This document shows positions 6,379 to 10,906 of a DNA stretch of 10,906 bases, piece by piece. The stretch spans positions 1-10,906 of the forward strand of contig JARFQQ010000031.1 of assembly GCA_029287695.1 (NCBI GenBank), read 5' to 3'. The notes under the pieces are model-generated. The model did no database searches. It was not told the origin of the DNA and saw only the letters and a program-made list of their open reading frames with translations. The stretch comes from Gammaproteobacteria bacterium (lineage in GTDB: Bacteria > Pseudomonadota > Gammaproteobacteria > Chromatiales > Chromatiaceae). Both the position numbers and the translations under genes were made by a program. The first letter of the stretch is position 1. Each line of letters starts with the position of its first letter.

Positions 6379-6986
6379 GAACCGATGATGCCGGCGAGAT
6401 CGCTCGCAACCTGTGGTGACTCGGCGACGTTGATGAAGATGGCCCGGATCCTGCCGTCCGGATTGACGAGGCTCACGATCGAGCTGTGATCAACCGGGTA
6501 GTTACCATTTTCGTCGGGTTCGTGAATCTTGTAGTAGGCAGAAAAATCCTTTGCGATCTGGTCGATCGCCTCCTTATCCCCTGTCGCTGCGAGATAGTCG
6601 TCCCGGAAAAAGGTGACATAATCCTGCAGCCTTTCAGGCGTGTCTCTGGCCGGGTCAACCGAGATCAGCAAGGTTTTCAGCTCTTCCGTGATTTCCGGCT
6701 GGTCTGCTAGCCTGTTGTAGACACGTGCGATGTCCGTCAGTGTGGTGGGGCAGATGTCAGGACAGTAGGTATAGCCGAAATAGACCAGCGTCCACTGTCC
6801 CTTGAAGTTTTCGAGCGTGAAGTTCTCGCCATCGCCACCGGTGAGCTTGAAAGGACGGATCTCCTTGGGCGGTTCTAGCACGGACGCGAGGACAGGCGGC
6901 GGTACCTCCTTTTTGAACATGTTGCCGGCGTAGTAGCCGCCAACAAGGGCCAGGAGTGCGAGTATGACGATCGGGATACGTTTCAT
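6375..6986 (-). CDS. Sco1/SenC family copper chaperone (cytochrome oxidase assembly)
   Basis: 203-residue protein with one N-terminal membrane helix (about 4-22) and a periplasmic thioredoxin-like domain. It carries the Sco metal site: CPDIC (Cys75, Cys79) and a distal His167 in PVDHSS, plus the family segment SVDPARDTPE (109-118). Sco proteins deliver or reduce copper for the CuA site of cytochrome c oxidase; some act as thiol redox proteins. The ATG at 6986 is chosen because it gives the signal anchor MKRIPIVILALL and follows a GAGG Shine-Dalgarno that overlaps the rhdA stop. An in-frame upstream start near 7076 would lie inside rhdA and is rejected. The gap to rhdA is 7 nt and there is an ATGA overlap with psd. 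No oxidase genes are visible nearby, so the exact client is open. Confidence 0.93.
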   Translation of the reverse strand: MKRIPIVILALLALVGGYYAGNMFKKEVPPPVLASVLEPPKEIRPFKLTGGDGENFTLENFKGQWTLVYFGYTYCPDICPTTLTDIARVYNRLADQPEITEELKTLLISVDPARDTPERLQDYVTFFRDDYLAATGDKEAIDQIAKDFSAYYKIHEPDENGNYPVDHSSIVSLVNPDGRIRAIFINVAESPQVASDLAGIIGS

Positions 6987-6993
6987 GGTTGCC

Positions 6994-7806
6994 TCAAACG
7001 GTTTCTGCCGGATAGTCGGAGCGATTTCCCCAGTCGGACCAGGAGCCCGGGTAGCCTTTGACATGCGTGAAGCCAAGATGTTTCAGCATCACCCAGGAGA
7101 GTGAAGACCTGTGATGCGTCTGGCAATAACAGCCGATCTCTTTTGTGTTGTCGAAACCAAGGCTTGACAGCTCCTGCAGCAGGCTCTCGGTATCGCGCAG
7201 TCGCAGGTTGCGTGCCTGGTCGAGGGCCCGGGTCCATTCGTAATGGATGGCGCCCGGAATATGTCCGGCGCGCATCGAGAACCGCTGCTCACCATTGTAT
7301 TCTGCAAGGCTGCGCGCATCCAGCAGCTGGAGCTGGTCATCGTCGATACGCGCCAGGATTTCATCACCGGTGATCAGGGGTGCAGGATCATCGTGATACT
7401 CGAACCGGGCCGGTTCGGCCGCACCTGTCGCGGGAGTATGGGGAAATCCCTCGTTGAGCCAGGCGTGCAGGCCGCCGTTGAGCAGGGAGGCATTTTTATG
7501 CCCCGCACAATGCAGTGTCCAGACGAGGCGCGCCGCCTTGCCGCCTCCCTCGTCATCACAGGCCACAACATGGGTCTCCGGGCCGATGCCCAGCGAGGAG
7601 AAGAGCGTTTCGAGATGTCGTTGCTCCGGCAGCAGTCCATGGGTCCTGCCCCTGTTTGCGACCAGGTGCCCGTAATCGAGGAAGCGCGCCCCGGGAATGT
7701 GCGCCTGCTTGTAAAGAGCCAGCTTGCCGACATCCACCACGACCAGATGGTCGTCGTCGAGTTCCCGGACGACTGTTTCCGGATCGACGATGAGCGGAAA
7801 TCTCAT
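6994..7806 (-). CDS. rhdA: Two-domain rhodanese / thiosulfate sulfurtransferase (RhdA type)
   Basis: 270-residue tandem rhodanese, cytoplasmic, moving sulfane sulfur from thiosulfate (or a similar donor) to acceptors such as cyanide, thiols or Fe-S assembly partners. The N-terminal domain (about 1-125) has the structural VDV...AHIPGAR motif but no catalytic-loop cysteine, the usual inactive scaffold. The C-terminal domain (about 145-270) has LLDARSLAEY, AGHIPGAIHYEW and the active loop CQTHHRS with catalytic Cys228. That loop and length match Azotobacter vinelandii RhdA (271 residues), and Pseudomonas, as I recall, also places this gene near psd. Cys226 lies two residues before the catalytic cysteine. 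There are only 3 nt between the aminotransferase stop and this ATG, and the Shine-Dalgarno is weak. The physiological sulfur acceptor cannot be read from the sequence. Confidence 0.92.
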   Translation of the reverse strand: MRFPLIVDPETVVRELDDDHLVVVDVGKLALYKQAHIPGARFLDYGHLVANRGRTHGLLPEQRHLETLFSSLGIGPETHVVACDDEGGGKAARLVWTLHCAGHKNASLLNGGLHAWLNEGFPHTPATGAAEPARFEYHDDPAPLITGDEILARIDDDQLQLLDARSLAEYNGEQRFSMRAGHIPGAIHYEWTRALDQARNLRLRDTESLLQELSSLGFDNTKEIGCYCQTHHRSSLSWVMLKHLGFTHVKGYPGSWSDWGNRSDYPAETV

Positions 7807-7809
7807 GAT

Positions 7810-8994
7810 TCAGAGAGCTGCCTGGACAGCCCTGGCTGCTTCGAGCGCCTTATCGACGGGGGTGTTGTAACCGAATTCATTCAGGACGTTTCCGAGTGCA
7901 TCGATGCAGAAGAGGATGTTTTCCGGATTGCTCGCATAACCCATCTGGCCGATCCGCCAGATCTTGCCGGCGAGGGGACCAAGCCCGGCACCGATTTCCA
8001 GATTGTACTCGTTCAACAGATGGGTCCTGACTGCCACATCTTCAATCCCTTCGGGGATCGCGATGGCATTGAGCTGAGGGAGGCGCTCTTCCTCGGGAAC
8101 GATGAAGTCGATGCCCATGGTTTCGAGTCCGGCACGCAGCATCAGGTGATTGTCCATGTGACGCTTCCAGGAATTCTCGAGACCCTCCTGCTTCAGCAGC
8201 AGCAGTGCCTCATGCAGGGCATAGAGTGCGTTGACAGGCGCCGTATGGTGGTAGCTGCGGGCACCATCCTCGCTGTTCCAGTAGGCCATCACGAGGTTCA
8301 GGTCGAGGAACCAGCTCTGCACAGGTGTCGGGCGGTTACGCACTTTCTCGAGCGCGCGCTCGTTGAAGCTCACGGGGGAGAGGCCCGGCGTGCAGGAGAG
8401 GCATTTCTGGCTGCCGGAGTAGATGGCATCGATACCCCACTCATCGACCAGCAGCGGTGATCCGCCGAGGGAGGTGACGGCATCGACGATGGCGAGGCAG
8501 TCGTGCTCGTGCGCCAGCGCGGTCAGCGCCCGGGCATCGGACTGCGCGCCCGTCGAGGTCTCTGCATGAACGAATGCCACGAATTTTGCATTCGGGGTGG
8601 CCTTGAGTGCGTCCTCGACAGCATCGATATCGACAGCCCGGCCCCAGTCGGTCTCGACCATGATCGGCGTGCCGCCGCATCGGATGACATTCTCTTTCAT
8701 GCGACCGCCGAACACGCCGTTCTGGCAGACGATGACCTCGTCTTCCGGTTCGACGAGGTTCGCGAAACAGGTTTCCATGCCGGCCGACCCGGGAGCTGAT
8801 ACCGGCATGGTCAGGCGGTTGCTGGTCTGGAAGGCGTACTGCAGCAACTCCTTGAGTTCCTCCATCATCCGGATGAACTGCGGATCGAGGTGTCCGATCG
8901 TCGGCCTGGCCATGGCCTCGAGGATCAGGGGGTTAACATCGGAAGGACCAGGGCCCATGAGAATACGTTTCGGCGGGATGAATGATCTTGTCAT
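7810..8994 (-). CDS. Class V aminotransferase, alanine-glyoxylate aminotransferase type
   Basis: 394-residue PLP enzyme, probably transferring the amino group of alanine or serine to glyoxylate. It lines up well with human AGXT from memory: LMGPGPSDVNP (12-22), SAPGSAGMET substrate/PLP loop (66-75), HAETSTG (143-149), VDAVTSLGG (170-178; Asp171 for the PLP ring nitrogen), SGSQKCLSCTPG (193-204) with PLP-binding Lys197, SYHHTAPV (247-254), GLENSW (271-276) and GLGPLAGKIWRIGQMG (337-352; Arg347 for the substrate carboxylate). The family also includes serine-glyoxylate and related transaminases, so the amino donor is uncertain. It is the first gene of the operon with rhdA, sco and psd. The start at 8994 fits the family N terminus but has no clear Shine-Dalgarno. 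A promoter candidate lies about 37-64 bases upstream. Confidence 0.9.
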   Translation of the reverse strand: MTRSFIPPKRILMGPGPSDVNPLILEAMARPTIGHLDPQFIRMMEELKELLQYAFQTSNRLTMPVSAPGSAGMETCFANLVEPEDEVIVCQNGVFGGRMKENVIRCGGTPIMVETDWGRAVDIDAVEDALKATPNAKFVAFVHAETSTGAQSDARALTALAHEHDCLAIVDAVTSLGGSPLLVDEWGIDAIYSGSQKCLSCTPGLSPVSFNERALEKVRNRPTPVQSWFLDLNLVMAYWNSEDGARSYHHTAPVNALYALHEALLLLKQEGLENSWKRHMDNHLMLRAGLETMGIDFIVPEEERLPQLNAIAIPEGIEDVAVRTHLLNEYNLEIGAGLGPLAGKIWRIGQMGYASNPENILFCIDALGNVLNEFGYNTPVDKALEAARAVQAAL

Positions 8995-9030
8995 AGTGGT
9001 GGTGGTCCGGTAGCCCTGAACAGAGCGCGA

Positions 9031-9058
9031 AGTATAGCGAGTGCAAGAGAGGGTACAA
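9031..9058 (-). promoter_or_regulatory. Promoter candidate for the aminotransferase-rhdA-sco-psd operon
   Basis: On the minus strand: TTGTAC (9053-9058), 16-bp spacer, TATACT (9031-9036). The predicted start is near 9024, giving a leader of about 30 bases before the ATG at 8994. It falls in the gap after the membrane-protein cluster, which separates the two minus-strand operons. No clear terminator hairpin was seen in 9000-9124. Confidence 0.55.
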
Positions 9059-9124
9059 CAAGAAAAAATGGAAGGAAATCAATGCCGGGCGTTTGTGCAG
9101 TGCGGAAAAACAGGAGGCATGGAG

Positions 9125-9613
9125 CTAGAGTTTCGGCGGCAGCATGCGGCGCTTGCCGGCATCCACGAATTCGATGCTGCGGCCATTCCCGACCGGTGCG
9201 CCACTGCCGCCCTGGCTTCCGTCTCGCATGATGCCGATTTGAGGACGACCTGCTGCAATGCGTTCCCTGGCCTCGAACAGCATGGTATGAAGCTCGCGAC
9301 TGTATGGCACTGCGTAGAGGCGCGGTTGGTGAGAATCGTCATGACGGATGAGCAGGTGAATGACGCCCTCCCTGTCGCCATGGCGGCCGGGCTCGATGAC
9401 ATCGGCAGCGATCATTTCGAACCGATCGGGAGGCGAAGTGCTGGCCGGCCACCCGCGTGTCTGCTCGATACCGATCCAGTGCAGCAGATAGAACAGCGGC
9501 AACAGCAGGGTTATCACAAGCTTCAGGGGCGTTGCTGCATCGCTTCCGAGCCACAGCCAGACAATCAGCAGTAGCGGGAGGATATAGGCCGCGGTGAGCG
9601 TCACTCCACCCAT
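9125..9613 (-). CDS. Small membrane protein with two N-terminal helices, unknown family
   Basis: 162-residue protein I do not recognise. Two hydrophobic helices (about 8-23 and 29-48) form an N-terminal hairpin, followed by a soluble part of about 110 residues with a compact mixed alpha/beta-like stretch (DRFEMIAADVIEPG, then EGVIHLLIR, then LYAVPYSRELHTMLFEARER, about 63-118). A Gly/Ser-rich linker follows (132-144) and a basic, proline-containing tail (KRRMLPPKL). It has no cysteines, no lipobox and no known catalytic motif. By the positive-inside rule the soluble part is probably cytoplasmic. Its start overlaps the end of the ExbD/MotB-like gene by 13 nt; a GTG at 9604 giving a GTGA overlap is an alternative. 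The overlap suggests it works with the stator pair, perhaps as an accessory or cytoplasmic coupling subunit; that is inference. Confidence 0.75.
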   Translation of the reverse strand: MGGVTLTAAYILPLLLIVWLWLGSDAATPLKLVITLLLPLFYLLHWIGIEQTRGWPASTSPPDRFEMIAADVIEPGRHGDREGVIHLLIRHDDSHQPRLYAVPYSRELHTMLFEARERIAAGRPQIGIMRDGSQGGSGAPVGNGRSIEFVDAGKRRMLPPKL

Positions 9614-10242
9614 GACGGCATCTGATCCAGCTGGTATGGGGTCAGTCGCAGTGGCAGCCTGTTGATTCCGAGTACATCACCCTCGCGGTCGATGGAGAAG
9701 CGCAATGCGGTCAGCTCCTGGTCCTCGGCATGGAGTTCGAAAGTCTCTGCAAAGACGGTCTCCAGCGTCGGGTTGACCCTGTCAACCTTGACCTCGACCG
9801 GTACGGGATCGCTGCTGTTCCTGTCGTAGTAATAAAGATTGACGATGTATTCACCGGCCTGCCGGTAGCGCACGGTGATGATTTCCTGGTTGATCGGGTA
9901 GAGCACCTCTTCGCCATTGACGAGGATGGTGTCGTTGATTTCGCCACGGTCATCGCGGTCGAGATGCAGCCAGCCAGCCTCCTTTTGCAGGTAGGAAGCC
10001 GTATGGCCAGTCGGTGCATGGACCCAGAGATCGATGTCATCCGCAAGGTTCTTGGGCCAGGTTGCCGTGATGATGTATTCGGCCACCATGTCGACGCTGC
10101 CGCGTTTTGCCTTGGGGTTGATGAAAAGCAGGCTGACGAGAAAGAGAAAGGTGAATCCAAGCAGGGTGTTGAAAAGCAGGTCGATAAAGGGATCTGCTCC
10201 TGCACGGTTTCTTCCGCTATGCCGGTGAAAAAGGCTAGCCAT
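9601..10242 (-). CDS. ExbD/MotB-like single-helix membrane protein with unusual periplasmic beta domain
   Basis: 213-residue protein. After a basic cytoplasmic N terminus (FHRHSGRNR) comes one membrane helix, about 19-41, starting DPFIDLLFNTLLGF. An acidic residue at the cytoplasmic start of the helix (Asp21) within a P-x-x-D-hydrophobic pattern is the hallmark of ExbD/TolR/MotB proton-path subunits. The periplasmic part (about 50-213) is not an OmpA/MotB peptidoglycan-binding or ExbD domain. It is strand-rich: WPKNLADDIDLWVHAPTGH (62-80) resembles the D-x-D-L-x-V start of DUF2135/YfaP-like beta-sandwich domains, followed by acidic, possibly Ca-binding DRDDRGEIND (95-104) and YIVNLYYYDRNSS. 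ATG 10242 is chosen for its GGGA Shine-Dalgarno; GTG 10257 is possible. It overlaps the ExbB-like gene by 8 nt. Function as a stator subunit is inferred. Confidence 0.8.
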   Translation of the reverse strand: MASLFHRHSGRNRAGADPFIDLLFNTLLGFTFLFLVSLLFINPKAKRGSVDMVAEYIITATWPKNLADDIDLWVHAPTGHTASYLQKEAGWLHLDRDDRGEINDTILVNGEEVLYPINQEIITVRYRQAGEYIVNLYYYDRNSSDPVPVEVKVDRVNPTLETVFAETFELHAEDQELTALRFSIDREGDVLGINRLPLRLTPYQLDQMPSWVE

Positions 10243-10891
10243 TGTTTCCCGGCGCACGCTGTTGCGTTGCAGAGAGCTCGATGATCCGGCTGACGAGACG
10301 GTCAGCGCAGCGATCGAGCCAGTGACACTGGATACTCAGCAGGATTGCCGAACCAAGACCTGTCAGGGTGGTGTAGAGCGCTACCTGCATGCCACCACCC
10401 ATTTCGCCAAGCAGCTGCTTGAGTGCATAGGCGCCGTCGCCCTCGAGGTTGTAGACGGAGCCGAGCATCATCACGAAGCCGATTACTGTGCCGATGAGGC
10501 CGAGGCGCAAGAGCAGGTCCGAGATGAACCAGCCCGAGGCGTGGCCGGAGTGCACCTGTTCGACCAGGCGCGCCAGCAGCGGTTCGCGAGCAGTATCGCT
10601 GCCGCTTTCCTGCAGCTGCATCACGAGCCGCAGGTGGTCGGCAGCCCAGCCGCCAGCGCCGGCATCCAGCTGCGCCGCCAGGCTGCTCTCGCGCGAAAGA
10701 CGCAGCGAACACCAGCCAAGATAGAGTGTCGTCAGTACGAACAAGGCCAGGATGATGATCGAAAGCCAGGTCCGGTCATTCGCCCTCAGCTGCTGAAGCA
10801 GTTCGTAATGCCACAGCATGAAGGCGCCAAAGAGCAGGAGTCCGAACAGCAGAAGCCAGCCATAGAGCGGGGTGTAGTGATCTTTGTACAT
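10235..10891 (-). CDS. MotA/TolQ/ExbB-type proton channel subunit
   Basis: 218-residue inner-membrane protein with about four hydrophobic segments (9-28, 42-62, 125-147, 168-190). The last two carry the family signature: LLLRLGLIGTVIGFVMMLGS (127-146) and GGGMQVALYTTLTGLGSAI (165-183), matching the LGLLGTVxGM and GxxxALxTTxxGL blocks of MotA/TolQ/ExbB subunits, which with an ExbD/MotB partner turn proton or sodium flow into motion. The cytoplasmic loop (about 63-124) is shorter than in MotA, so ExbB/TolQ-like is the better label. ATG 10891 follows GAGA; the TTG at 10900 is an alternative start in the same frame. The stop overlaps the start of the partner gene. TonB, TolA and flagellar genes are absent from the visible part. 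Confidence 0.88.
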   Translation of the reverse strand: MYKDHYTPLYGWLLLFGLLLFGAFMLWHYELLQQLRANDRTWLSIIILALFVLTTLYLGWCSLRLSRESSLAAQLDAGAGGWAADHLRLVMQLQESGSDTAREPLLARLVEQVHSGHASGWFISDLLLRLGLIGTVIGFVMMLGSVYNLEGDGAYALKQLLGEMGGGMQVALYTTLTGLGSAILLSIQCHWLDRCADRLVSRIIELSATQQRAPGNNG

Positions 10892-10906
10892 GGTTCTCAA
10901 CGCCTG

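Noticed and set aside
6987..7076. N-terminal extension of the Sco protein from an upstream in-frame start
   Set aside because: It would lie inside the end of rhdA and place about 30 unrelated residues before a clear signal anchor that has its own Shine-Dalgarno.
7243..8460. Long plus-strand open frame (405 codons) opposite rhdA and the aminotransferase
   Set aside because: The minus strand carries two clearly recognised proteins here. The antisense frame has no family resemblance and arises from the codon bias of the real genes.
9125..10891. Zorya-type anti-phage defence system
   Set aside because: The channel subunit fits, but the partner lacks an OmpA/peptidoglycan-binding domain and no ZorC/ZorD/ZorE-like gene is visible, so the name is not supported.

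Overview
The window reads as an ordinary-to-accessory chromosomal stretch of a gammaproteobacterium. The evidence is an IscR very close to the enterobacterial protein, a YqiB-type DUF1249 protein, an RhdA rhodanese with the CQTHHRS loop known from Azotobacter/Pseudomonas, and a psd gene near rhdA as I recall from Pseudomonas. Base composition looks moderately GC-rich and even throughout. No tRNA, rRNA, CRISPR array, IS element or phage gene was found. The genus cannot be told from the sequence alone.

Left part (1-2094). purC (minus strand, 3' end just outside the window) and a DUF1249 gene (plus strand) diverge from a compact promoter region. The DUF1249 gene appears to have its -10 box only 7 bases before its start codon, which would give a leaderless mRNA. 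Next comes iscR, standing alone without iscS/iscU/iscA. Its promoter carries two tandem sequences like IscR type 1 operators, so Fe-S-dependent autorepression is probably retained. A perfect 11-bp hairpin follows the gene.

Middle (2183-5449). An 845-residue membrane sensor kinase (two membrane segments, a large periplasmic sensor, two PAS domains, FixL-type kinase core) overlaps a FixJ-type response regulator by an ATGA junction. The signal is unknown; the PAS domains show no FixL haem histidine. Between the regulator and the convergent psd gene are two structured elements: a compound palindrome resembling a REP element, and a perfect 13-bp inverted repeat with a 3-base loop.

Right part (5479-9058, minus strand). 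One tight operon read from right to left: alanine-glyoxylate-type aminotransferase, rhdA sulfurtransferase, a Sco/SenC copper chaperone and psd phosphatidylserine decarboxylase. Junctions are 3 nt, 7 nt and an ATGA overlap. A promoter candidate lies at 9031-9058.

Right edge (9125-10891, minus strand). Three overlapping genes encode an ExbB/TolQ/MotA-like channel subunit, a small protein with an ExbD/MotB-like membrane helix (Asp21) fused to an unusual beta-rich periplasmic domain, and a two-helix membrane protein of unknown family. This looks like an energised inner-membrane stator without the usual OmpA/peptidoglycan-binding or TonB-linked partner. It is the best candidate here for an undescribed system, and it probably continues beyond the window.
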